In this document: positions 6,876 through 14,027 of the stretch, in pieces
How the letters are laid out: each line of letters starts with the position of its first letter
Position numbering within the stretch: the first letter of the stretch is position 1
DNA from: Neomoorella mulderi
GTDB lineage: Bacteria > Bacillota > DSM-521 > Neomoorellales > Neomoorellaceae
DNA length: 16,460 bases
Assembly: GCA_011375465.1 (NCBI GenBank)
Contig: DRZV01000070.1
Coordinates: 1 to 16,460 of the forward strand
Reading direction: 5' to 3'
Notes under the pieces: model-generated
Told to the model about the DNA's origin: nothing
Seen by the model: only the letters and a program-made list of their open reading frames with translations
The model's database searches: none
Position numbers and translations under genes: made by a program

Positions 6876-6917
6876 AAAAAAGCCCAAAGGTTAGTATAGC
6901 ATGAACCCTGCAGGGCT
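6876..6917 (-). terminator. Terminator-like hairpin after codY
   Basis: On the minus strand AGCCC (6917-6913) pairs with GGGCT (6885-6881). An inner helix, AGGGTT (6909-6904) with AACCTT (6892-6887), includes one G-T pair. The loop is 11 bases and the structure is followed by TTTTTT. It is the only terminator candidate for the long dprA-codY unit. The internal loop and large apical loop make it weaker than the one after tsf. Confidence 0.5.
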
Positions 6918-6921
6918 GCAA
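6893..6921 (-). promoter_or_regulatory. Predicted sigma-A promoter for rpsB-tsf
   Basis: The -35 candidate is TTGCAG (6921-6916), the spacer is exactly 17 bases and the -10 is TATACT (6898-6893), with TG one base upstream making an extended -10. The -35 is weak (three of six consensus bases), but the extended -10 compensates. Predicted transcription starts near 6886, giving a leader of about 110 bases before rpsB. Confidence 0.65.
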
Positions 6922-6929
6922 GCCCAATT

Positions 6930-7712
6930 TCACCGGCGCAGCTTTTCCAGCTCCTCCAGCAGGTGTTCGTTGAGGATCCGGATGTAGGTGCCCTTCATTC
7001 CCAAGGATTTGGATTCTATAACTCCTGCGCTTTCAAACTTCCTCAGGGCATTTACGATGACCGAGCGGGTAATACCTGCCCGGTCCGCAATCTTGCTGGC
7101 CACCAATATGCCCTCGGTGCCGTTCAGCTCGGAGAAGATGTGCTCCACCGCCTCCAGCTCGGAATAGGACAGGGTGGCCAGGGCTACGTGCACCGCTGCC
7201 CTCTTCCTGGCCTCCTCCTCTATCTTCTCCGCCTGGGAGCGCAGGATTTCCATACCCACCACTGTAGCCCCATATTCTGCCAGAACCAGGTCCTCTTCCG
7301 TAAACCTGTCGTCAAATTTGGTCAATACCAGGGTTCCCAGCCGTTGCCCCCCTCCCACTATGGGGACAATGGTGGTGAGCTTGCTTTTAAAAACGCAGGC
7401 CCGATCCTTATCGGTTACACATACACCATCTTCGGAAGAGATATTGGCCTGGGTTTCTTCCACCTTCAGCAACCCCTCATTATACTCCTCAGGGAACCTT
7501 TCGTTTTCCAGGATCACGTTCTCCATGTAGCCGCAGTTGAACTCCTCCACGAAGGCGTAACCCAGTACCCTCCCATGCCTTCCCCCGATGAACACATTGG
7601 CCCTCAGCACGTCCCGCAGGGTACCCGCCATCTCCTGGAAATCCACTGGATGGCCTGCCGACCTCTGGAGCAGACGGTTTAACTTTCTAGTTTTTTCCAG
7701 CAAAGTTCCCAT
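6930..7712 (-). CDS. codY: CodY, GTP- and branched-chain-amino-acid-sensing repressor
   Basis: CodY is the global Firmicutes regulator that represses starvation genes when GTP and branched-chain amino acids are plentiful. The 260-residue protein matches the usual length. The N-terminal GAF sensor domain includes NVFIGGRHGRVLGYAF and IVPIVGGGQRLGTLVL. The C-terminal winged helix-turn-helix, ASKIADRAGITRSVIVNALR followed by SAGVIESKSLGMKGTYI, is nearly identical to the family DNA-reading motif. The frame is open to a GTG at 7721, but that GTG is inside the Shine-Dalgarno (GAGGTGG). The ATG at 7712, five bases beyond it, is chosen. It follows hslU by 15 bases, the same arrangement as codV-clpQ-clpY-codY in Bacillus subtilis, and is followed by a terminator-like hairpin. 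Confidence 0.98.
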   Translation of the reverse strand: MGTLLEKTRKLNRLLQRSAGHPVDFQEMAGTLRDVLRANVFIGGRHGRVLGYAFVEEFNCGYMENVILENERFPEEYNEGLLKVEETQANISSEDGVCVTDKDRACVFKSKLTTIVPIVGGGQRLGTLVLTKFDDRFTEEDLVLAEYGATVVGMEILRSQAEKIEEEARKRAAVHVALATLSYSELEAVEHIFSELNGTEGILVASKIADRAGITRSVIVNALRKFESAGVIESKSLGMKGTYIRILNEHLLEELEKLRR

Positions 7713-7727
7713 AAAAGCCACCTCATT

Positions 7728-9116
7728 CTATAGTATATAGCTGTAAAGATCGGCTTTTTGTACCAAATCTCCCAGACGGCTGCGCACGTAAGCAGCGTCT
7801 ATAGTGATCCGTTTTTCCGGCAATTCTGGAGCTTCAAAGAGGATATCCTGTAAAACCCTTTCCAGGATGGTGTGGAGTCGCCTGGCACCGATATCTTCTG
7901 TCTGACTATTTACAGTATACGCAATATCAGCTATCTCTGCAATGGCATCGGCAGAAAATTCTAAATCTATACCCTCCACAGATAAGAGGGCCTGGTACTG
8001 GCGGAGGAGGGAATTCTGTGGCTCCACCAGGATGCGCTGGAAATCCTCCCTGGTGAGGCTCTTCAGCTCCACCCTGATGGGAAATCTTCCCTGAAGTTCA
8101 GGGATAAGATCCGAGGGTTTGGTTACATGGAAAGCTCCCGCGGCTATGAAGAGAATGTGATCCGTCCTGACAGGACCGTAACGGGTCTGGACCGTGGTAC
8201 CCTCCACTATGGGCAAAAGGTCCCGCTGGACACCTTCCCGGGAGACGTCGGGCCCCACCCCCTGTTCCCTCCCCGCTATTTTGTCTATTTCGTCCAGGAA
8301 TACTATGCCGTCCTGCTCCACCCTCTGGATGGCCAGCTGGGCCACCTCGTCCATGTCTATGAGTTTATCCGCCTCCTGCTGGGTCAGTATCTTCCTGGCC
8401 TCGGCCACGGTAACCAGCCGGCGCCTCCGCCTTCGGGGCAAAAGGTTCCCCAACATATCCTGGAGATTTATGCCCAGCTCCTCCAGGCCCAACCCTCCCA
8501 CAAACACCCCTGGAGGGGTGCTCTCCTCCACCTCTACTTCCACCAAGCGGTTTTCCAACTCCCCCTTCTGCAATTTCTCCCTCAAAGCCGCCCTCTTCTC
8601 CGCTGTATCTTCCCTCTCTGGAGCCTCCGCCTCTTCTTCCCGCAGGCCCCCCAAGAGGACTTCCCAAGGGGAAGGGGTACCACGGCTGCCGGACCTTTTG
8701 GGCAGGAGAAGATCCAGGAGCCTCTCCTCAGCCCGCTGCCTGGCCCTGTCCTGCACCTCTTCCATTTTTTCCTGTTTCACCATCCTCACGGCGTTTTCCA
8801 TCAGATCCCTTATTATGGCCTCCACGTCCCGGCCCACATAACCCACTTCGGTAAAGCGGGTGGCTTCCACCTTCACAAAGGGGGCCTTCACCAGCCGGGC
8901 CAGGCGGCGGGCTATTTCCGTCTTGCCCACCCCCGTAGGCCCTATCATGAGGATGTTTTTGGGGAGCACCTCTTCCCTCAGTTCCGGGCTCAATTTCTGC
9001 CTGCGATAGCGATTGCGCAGGGCTATGGCCACGCATTTTTTAGCCTCTTCCTGGCCGATGATGTAGCGGTCCAGTTCTGCCACTATCTGTCTAGGAGTCA
9101 GTTCCAAATCCGCCAC
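7728..9116 (-). CDS. hslU: ATP-dependent protease ATPase subunit HslU (ClpY)
   Basis: HslU is the AAA+ unfoldase that feeds substrates into the HslV peptidase. The product is 462 residues, the usual size. Walker A GPTGVGKT is at 59-66, the pore loop GYVG at 92-95, Walker B VFLDEID at 272-278 and the sensor-2 region GARRLHT at 410-416. The I-domain between about 110 and 240 is rich in Arg/Glu. The C-terminus ends LYSYIL, the tail that docks into HslV pockets. The GTG at 9116 overlaps its own Shine-Dalgarno (AGAGGGGG); a TTG at 9107, starting ELTPRQIV, has better spacing and may be the true start. It lies 13 bases after hslV and 15 before codY. Confidence 0.97.
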   Translation of the reverse strand: MADLELTPRQIVAELDRYIIGQEEAKKCVAIALRNRYRRQKLSPELREEVLPKNILMIGPTGVGKTEIARRLARLVKAPFVKVEATRFTEVGYVGRDVEAIIRDLMENAVRMVKQEKMEEVQDRARQRAEERLLDLLLPKRSGSRGTPSPWEVLLGGLREEEAEAPEREDTAEKRAALREKLQKGELENRLVEVEVEESTPPGVFVGGLGLEELGINLQDMLGNLLPRRRRRRLVTVAEARKILTQQEADKLIDMDEVAQLAIQRVEQDGIVFLDEIDKIAGREQGVGPDVSREGVQRDLLPIVEGTTVQTRYGPVRTDHILFIAAGAFHVTKPSDLIPELQGRFPIRVELKSLTREDFQRILVEPQNSLLRQYQALLSVEGIDLEFSADAIAEIADIAYTVNSQTEDIGARRLHTILERVLQDILFEAPELPEKRITIDAAYVRSRLGDLVQKADLYSYIL

Positions 9117-9129
9117 CCCCTCTAAATTT

Positions 9130-9654
9130 TTAGAGCTCCTCCACCGCTATATTCTCGTTGGTGTAAATACATATGGAAGCGGCAATGCTCAGGGCTTCCC
9201 TGGCTATCTCCGAAGCCCCAAGACGGGTATGTCTCATCAGGGCCCTGGCGGCAGCCAGGGCATAAGGTCCTCCTGAGCCTATTGCAGCTATCCCGTCGTC
9301 GGGCTCCACTATCTCCCCGCTGCCGGATATGATCAGAAGGTGCTCTTTATCGGCCACTATCAAGAGGGCCTCCAGCCGGCGCAGGAATCTATCGGTGCGC
9401 CATTCTTTGCCCAGTTCCACCGCAGCCCGGGGCACATTGCCGTGATATTCCTCCAGTTTGCCTTCGAACTTTTCGAACAGTGTCAGGGCATCAGCTACGC
9501 TGCCGGCGAATCCGGCCAGCACCCGGTTTTGGTACAGCCTCCTTATCTTACGGGCGCGCTGCTTCATTATGGTCTTATCCAGGGTGACCTGACCGTCCCC
9601 GGCCATGGCCACCTGGCCGTCCCTCCTCACGGCGATGATGGTGGTGCCTATCAT
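9130..9654 (-). CDS. hslV: ATP-dependent protease peptidase subunit HslV (ClpQ)
   Basis: HslV is a proteasome-like N-terminal threonine peptidase forming two hexameric rings. The protein (174 residues) begins M-I-G-TTIIAVRRDG. The catalytic nucleophile is expected to be the first Thr of TTI, exposed by removing the three-residue prosegment. Counting from that Thr, Asp17 (GDGQVT) and Lys33 (RARKI) of the active site are in place, and AAIGSGGPYALAAA is typical. Thr rather than the Ser of Bacillus ClpQ is predicted as the nucleophile. The ATG has GGAGG seven bases upstream and overlaps the xerC stop as ATGA. A 7-bp inverted repeat covers the stop and the hslU Shine-Dalgarno. Confidence 0.98.
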   Translation of the reverse strand: MIGTTIIAVRRDGQVAMAGDGQVTLDKTIMKQRARKIRRLYQNRVLAGFAGSVADALTLFEKFEGKLEEYHGNVPRAAVELGKEWRTDRFLRRLEALLIVADKEHLLIISGSGEIVEPDDGIAAIGSGGPYALAAARALMRHTRLGASEIAREALSIAASICIYTNENIAVEEL

Positions 9655-10575
9655 CTTTTTTCCTCCTCTCGGGCTCGAGGATGATTTTGTAGATAGGCTT
9701 CTCTCAGCTTTTCCGGGGTAAGGTGGGTATACTTCTGGGTGGTGGAAAGGCTGATGTGGCCCAGGAGCTCCTGAACCGAGCGGAGATCGGCCCCTCCCTC
9801 CAGAAGATGGGTGGCAAAGGTATGGCGAAGGGTGTGGGGGGATATGGCACCGGTCAAGCCCAGTTCCCTGCAGTAGTGCTTCAGCCTATCCCTTACCCCC
9901 CTGACGGTGATCCGCCTGCCCCGGTGGTTGAGGAAAAGGGCCTTTTCTTCCTGGGGGTAAGAACAGGAGGCCAGCAGGGGACGCCCCCTTTCCAGGTAAT
10001 CCTTGAGGGCCTCCACGGCTTTTCGTCCCAGAGGCACGATCCTCTTTTTTACCCTTGGTCCACACCCTGGCATAACCCGCCTTTAAATCTATGTGATCCA
10101 GGTTGAGGCTGACCAATTCCCCCACCCTCATGCCAGAAGCATATAGGGTTTCCCAAAGGGCCTTATCCCTCAACCCCAGGGGGGTTAGAGGAGGGCGGTC
10201 CAGAAGCCTTTCCACCTCTTTTAGGTTTAAAAAGCGGGGGAGCAGGTGGGGCCTTTTCAAACCTTTCAGGGAGGAAGCGGGGTTGCAAGCTATCTTGCCT
10301 TCCCGCAGGAGATAGCGGTAAAAGCTCCTTATGGCTGCCAGCTTGCGGTTGATGCTGGTCTTGGCCATCCCCTGGCTGTTGAGCCAGCCCAGAAACCTCC
10401 TCAACTTCCAGCTATCCATTTTTCCTGGATCCAATTTGTCCCATCTTTCCTGCACAAAGCGGGCGAAATGCTCCAGGTCCCTCCGGTAAGCTTCCACCGT
10501 ATTTAAAGACATTTGCTTTTCCGCCTTTAGATATAAAAGAAAATCCTCTATGGCCTGATTAAAGGATATTTCCAT
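9651..10575 (-). pseudogene. xerC: Tyrosine recombinase XerC, frameshifted
   Basis: XerC (CodV) resolves chromosome dimers at dif together with a partner recombinase. The gene is split between two frames. The ATG at 10575 gives about 177 residues with the SAM-like core-binding domain (QAIEDFLLYLKAEKQMS) and the first catalytic Arg in ASGMRVGEL, ending at TKGKK. The rest continues in another frame from RIVPLGRKAVEAL to the stop at 9651. That part contains HTLRHTFATHL (His, Arg), LGHISLSTTQKYTH (His and the Tyr nucleophile) and the C-terminal helix. All catalytic residues are therefore present across about 307 residues. The break lies at the A6 tract on the minus strand (10050-10045) or the adjacent GAGG. 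The net change needed is +1 or -2, for example a lost AG from KKERIVP. It may be a real mutation, slippage or a sequence error. The end overlaps hslV as ATGA. Confidence 0.9.
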
Positions 10576-10622
10576 GGTTGACCCCCCTGATAGATGTATG
10601 TGGAAAAAAGGGTTCAGGCAAC

Positions 10623-11909
10623 TCACTTTTTCAAAAAGGCCTTCCAGGAGACGAGGGCCCTCTGGGACAGGGCCAGATTTCTTTGAATCCGGTCCCTTAT
10701 CTTGAGGCCCAGAGGAGGGAAGAGGCCAAAATTTATATTCATGGGCTGAAGGGGGTCGTGAAGGGGATCGGTGATGTAATGTACCAGGGCCCCGTGGGCT
10801 GTCTCCGGGGGAGGGACCAGGGGTTCCAAACCCCGCAAAAAGCGCAGGGCATTGAGCCCCGCCAGGAGACCCATGGCTGCTGATTCTATATAGCCCTCCA
10901 CCCCGGCCAATTGCCCGGCCAAAAAAATCCGGGTTTCTTTTTTCAGCTGTAAGGTGGGAAGGAGCACCCTGGGGGCATTCACATAGGTGTTGCGGTGCAT
11001 CACCCCGTAGCGCACGAATTCCGCCTCTTCCAGCCCAGGGATAAGGCGGAATACCCTCTCCTGCTCTCCCCACTTTAGATTCGTCTGAAACCCCACCAGA
11101 TTGTAAAGGGTGCCCTCCCGGTTATCCCTCCGCAATTGTACCACGGCATAGGGTTCCCGGCCAGTGGCGGGGTCTATCAGCCCTACAGGCTTCATGGGGC
11201 CATAGCGCAGGGTATCCACCCCCCGGCGGGCCAGTATCTCTATGGGAAGGCACCCTTCGAACACCTTTTCCTCTTCGAAGGGATGGAGGGGATGGCGTTC
11301 AGCCTGTATGAGGGCCTCGTAGAAGCGCAGATATTCCTCCTTGTTGAGGGGACAGTTGAGATAATCTTCGCCCTGGCCGTAACGGGAGGCCCGAAAGATT
11401 TTTTGGTAATTTAAAGAAGCTGCGGTTACAATGGGGGATACGGCATCGTAGAAGAAGAGATATTCCTCCCCCAGCAGTCCCTTCAAGCTCTCCGCCAGGG
11501 AAGGGGAGGTCAGAGGCCCTGTGGCCAGTATGACAATTCCCTCAGGAGGGATCTGGACCACTTCTTCCCGGATGATCGTGACATTGGGGAGCCCTTCCAG
11601 AGCAGCGGTCACTTCAGCGGAAAAGCCTTCCCGGTCCACCGCCAAGGCCTTGCCTGCAGGCACCCTCCACTTTTCGGCACACTTCATGATCAAAGAGCCC
11701 GCCAGCCTCATTTCCTCCTTTAGAAGACCTGCGGCGTTGGAGAGGCCCTCGGCCCGCAAGGAATTGGAGCATACCAGTTCGGCCAGATAGGGGGTGTTGT
11801 GGGCTGGGGTCATCTTTCGAGGACGCATCTCCCATAATTCCACCTTCACCCCTCTACGGGCCAACTGCCAGGCAGCCTCTGAGCCGGCCAGTCCCCCCCC
11901 TATTACCAT
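10623..11909 (-). CDS. trmFO: tRNA (uracil-54-C5)-methyltransferase TrmFO, folate/FAD-dependent
   Basis: TrmFO makes ribothymidine at U54 of tRNA, using methylenetetrahydrofolate as carbon donor and FADH2 as reductant. The N-terminal Rossmann motif GGGLAGSEAAWQLA binds FAD. LVCSNSLRAE carries one conserved catalytic-region Cys and FEGCLPIEILARRG the second. RYGPMKPVGL, GFQTNLKWGEQ and GQLAGVEGYIESAAMG are further family blocks. From the ATG at 11909 the protein has 428 residues but lacks the usual first residues of strand 1. The sequence just upstream reads IKV in frame, so an ATA at 11918, seven or so bases after GGAGG and overlapping the topA stop as ATAA, would restore the family N-terminus. 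The gene ends 47 bases before xerC. Confidence 0.97.
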   Translation of the reverse strand: MVIGGGLAGSEAAWQLARRGVKVELWEMRPRKMTPAHNTPYLAELVCSNSLRAEGLSNAAGLLKEEMRLAGSLIMKCAEKWRVPAGKALAVDREGFSAEVTAALEGLPNVTIIREEVVQIPPEGIVILATGPLTSPSLAESLKGLLGEEYLFFYDAVSPIVTAASLNYQKIFRASRYGQGEDYLNCPLNKEEYLRFYEALIQAERHPLHPFEEEKVFEGCLPIEILARRGVDTLRYGPMKPVGLIDPATGREPYAVVQLRRDNREGTLYNLVGFQTNLKWGEQERVFRLIPGLEEAEFVRYGVMHRNTYVNAPRVLLPTLQLKKETRIFLAGQLAGVEGYIESAAMGLLAGLNALRFLRGLEPLVPPPETAHGALVHYITDPLHDPLQPMNINFGLFPPLGLKIRDRIQRNLALSQRALVSWKAFLKK

Positions 11910-11914
11910 AACCT

Positions 11915-14014
11915 TTATTGGCTTTCCCTCCTTTCCCCTTCAGGCTCCTCCAGCCTTTCTGCATAACCGCATTCCTTATTGGGACAAACCCACCTGGTGC
12001 CCCGGCGGGAAGCCTTTTCCACCAGACGGGTACCGCATCGGGGGCAATCCTTGGGAGCAGGCTTATCCCAGGAGACGTACTGGCACTGGGGGTAATTCTG
12101 ACAGCCGTAAAAGATCCTCCCTTTCTTGGTGCGGCGCACCACCACTTCTCCCCCGCACAGGGGACATTGCACCCCTATGCTTTCCTGATACGGTTTGGTA
12201 AAGCGGCACTCGGGGAAGCCGGGACAGGCCAGGAATTTTCCATATCTACCCTTTTTAAGTATGAGATTGCGGCCGCACTGGGGGCACTTTTCCTCCACCA
12301 CCTCGTCAGGGATCTCTATCTCCTCTATGGCTTCTTCGGCCCGGTTAAGCATGTCTTCAAAGGGCTGGTAAAATTCCTCCACCACTTCCCTCCAGGATCG
12401 GAGCCCCTCCTCCACCTCATCCAGCTGTCTTTCCATATGGGCGGTGAATTCCACGTCGATTATGCTGGGAAAATGATCCTTCAACAGGTCCACCACTATC
12501 TCCCCCAGCTCGGTGGGCACCAGATTTCTTTCCCGGCGTACCACATATCCCCTTTCCAGCAGGGTCTCTATGGTGGGGGCGTAGGTGCTGGGCCTGCCTA
12601 TGCCCAATTCCTCCATGGCCTTCACCAGGCTGGCGTCGCTGTACCGGGGAGGGGGCTGGGTAAAGTGCTGTTTGGGATCCAGGGAAATGAGGAAGAGTTC
12701 TTGTTGCACCTTCAGAGGAGGAATTTTGGTATCCTCTTCCTGCACCTTCTCCTGATATACCTTGAGAAAGCCGGGAAACTTTATGGTGGAGCCGGTGGCC
12801 CTGAATAAGGCCGGTCCGGCGGTGATTTCCACGGTGAGCACCTCCAGAAGCACAGCCTCCATCTGGCTAGCCAGAAACCTCTCCCAGATGAGAGTATAGA
12901 GCCTCAGCTGATCCTCCGTCAGCTTACCCCTCAAAGAAGAAGGTTCCCGGAATACCGAAGTGGGCCTGATGGCCTCATGGGCCCCCTGGCTTTCCCGGGG
13001 CGATTTAAACTGCCTGGGCTTTTCCGGTAAATACTCGGGGCCAAAACGATCCAGGATGAACTTCCTGGCCTCTTCCTGGGCCAGGGGGGAGACGCGGACC
13101 GAATCTGTACGCATATAGGTGATAAGGCCTACTGAGCCCTCTTCTCCTCCCAGGTCCACCCCTTCGTAGAGCTGCTGGGCTATCTGCATGGTCTTCCGGG
13201 CAGTGAAATTCAGGCGGCGGTGGGCTTCCTGCTGGAGGGTGCTGGTGGTAAAAGGCGGGTTGGGATTGCGCCGGCGTTCCTTTCGTTTTATATCCACCAC
13301 CACGAAGGAAACCCCTTGGAGGGACTGTAGAATACTATCCATTTCTTCCCAGTTTTTTATCTGGGGTTCCTCTTCCTTACATTTTACCAGGCGGGCGGAA
13401 AAGGAGGGGCCCCCTTCTTCGGGAGCCAACAGGGCATGGAGGGTCCAGTACTCCTCGGGAATAAAGGCCCGTATTTCCCTTTCCCTATCCACTATCAGCC
13501 TGAGGGCGGCGGACTGAACCCTGCCGGCGCTCAACCCTTTGCGGATTTTGCGCCAGAGAAGGGGGCTCAAGCTATAACCCATTATGCGGTCCAGAACCCT
13601 GCGGGCCTGTTGGGCCTCCACCAGCCGGGCATCTATCTCCCTGGGGTTTTCCATGGCAGCCAGCACCACCGGCTTGGTGATCTCATGGAACTCCACCCTT
13701 ACCGGACCATCGGGCAAGTTGAGCAGCTGTTTTAAATGCCAGGCTATGGCCTCCCCTTCCCGGTCGGGGTCAGTGGCCAGAAAAACCTGTTCTGACTTTT
13801 GGGCCCAATCCTTCAACTCCTTTACCACAGCCCCTTTACCCCTGATGGTAATATAGTGGGGTTCGAAACCGTTCTCTATATCCACCCCGAATTGGCTTTT
13901 GGGCAGATCCCTAACATGGCCCATAGAAGATTTAACCACATAGGTTCTGCCCAAAATCTTGCCAATGGTCTTGGCCTTGGTGGGAGATTCCACTATGACC
14001 AATTTGCGCTTCAA
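11915..14014 (-). CDS. topA: DNA topoisomerase I (type IA)
   Basis: TopA relaxes negative supercoils through a transient 5'-phosphotyrosine break. The 699-residue product starts with the TOPRIM domain (VIVESPTKAKTI; DPDREGEAIAWH with Asp82, Asp84 and Glu86). GLSAGRVQSAA follows near 160-170 and the active-site GLITYMRTDS with Tyr300. ELGIGRPSTYAPTI lies further on. The C-terminus carries three four-cysteine zinc ribbons: CPQCG...CPGFPEC, CPLCG...CQNYPQC and CPRCG...CPNKEC. The start is a TTG at 14014 with AGGGGG nine bases upstream. An ATG a few bases earlier is out of frame and quickly stops. The gene begins 13 bases after dprA and its TAA stop overlaps the likely start of trmFO. Confidence 0.98.
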   Translation of the reverse strand: MKRKLVIVESPTKAKTIGKILGRTYVVKSSMGHVRDLPKSQFGVDIENGFEPHYITIRGKGAVVKELKDWAQKSEQVFLATDPDREGEAIAWHLKQLLNLPDGPVRVEFHEITKPVVLAAMENPREIDARLVEAQQARRVLDRIMGYSLSPLLWRKIRKGLSAGRVQSAALRLIVDREREIRAFIPEEYWTLHALLAPEEGGPSFSARLVKCKEEEPQIKNWEEMDSILQSLQGVSFVVVDIKRKERRRNPNPPFTTSTLQQEAHRRLNFTARKTMQIAQQLYEGVDLGGEEGSVGLITYMRTDSVRVSPLAQEEARKFILDRFGPEYLPEKPRQFKSPRESQGAHEAIRPTSVFREPSSLRGKLTEDQLRLYTLIWERFLASQMEAVLLEVLTVEITAGPALFRATGSTIKFPGFLKVYQEKVQEEDTKIPPLKVQQELFLISLDPKQHFTQPPPRYSDASLVKAMEELGIGRPSTYAPTIETLLERGYVVRRERNLVPTELGEIVVDLLKDHFPSIIDVEFTAHMERQLDEVEEGLRSWREVVEEFYQPFEDMLNRAEEAIEEIEIPDEVVEEKCPQCGRNLILKKGRYGKFLACPGFPECRFTKPYQESIGVQCPLCGGEVVVRRTKKGRIFYGCQNYPQCQYVSWDKPAPKDCPRCGTRLVEKASRRGTRWVCPNKECGYAERLEEPEGERRESQ

Positions 14015-14027
14015 ATGTTCATACCCC

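Noticed and set aside
6906..6915. Palindrome CCCTGCAGGG as an operator
   Set aside because: It falls inside the promoter spacer and the terminator arm, and its symmetry is explained by the hairpin; no known regulator motif matches.
8127..9125. Long plus-strand open frame opposite hslU, and similar long plus-strand frames such as 5919-6803
   Set aside because: They lie antisense to clearly identified genes, have low-complexity His/Gly/Pro/Leu-rich translations and match no family I know; they are shadows of GC-biased codon use.
9120..9135. Inverted repeat CTCTAAA/TTTAGAG as a terminator between hslV and hslU
   Set aside because: The loop is only two bases, the stem is AT-rich and no T tract follows; at most it affects access to the hslU Shine-Dalgarno.
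10040..10055. Programmed -1 frameshifting at A-AAA-AAG in xerC
   Set aside because: The downstream frame is +1 (or -2) relative to the upstream one, so a -1 slip would not join them, and no stimulatory hairpin was noted.
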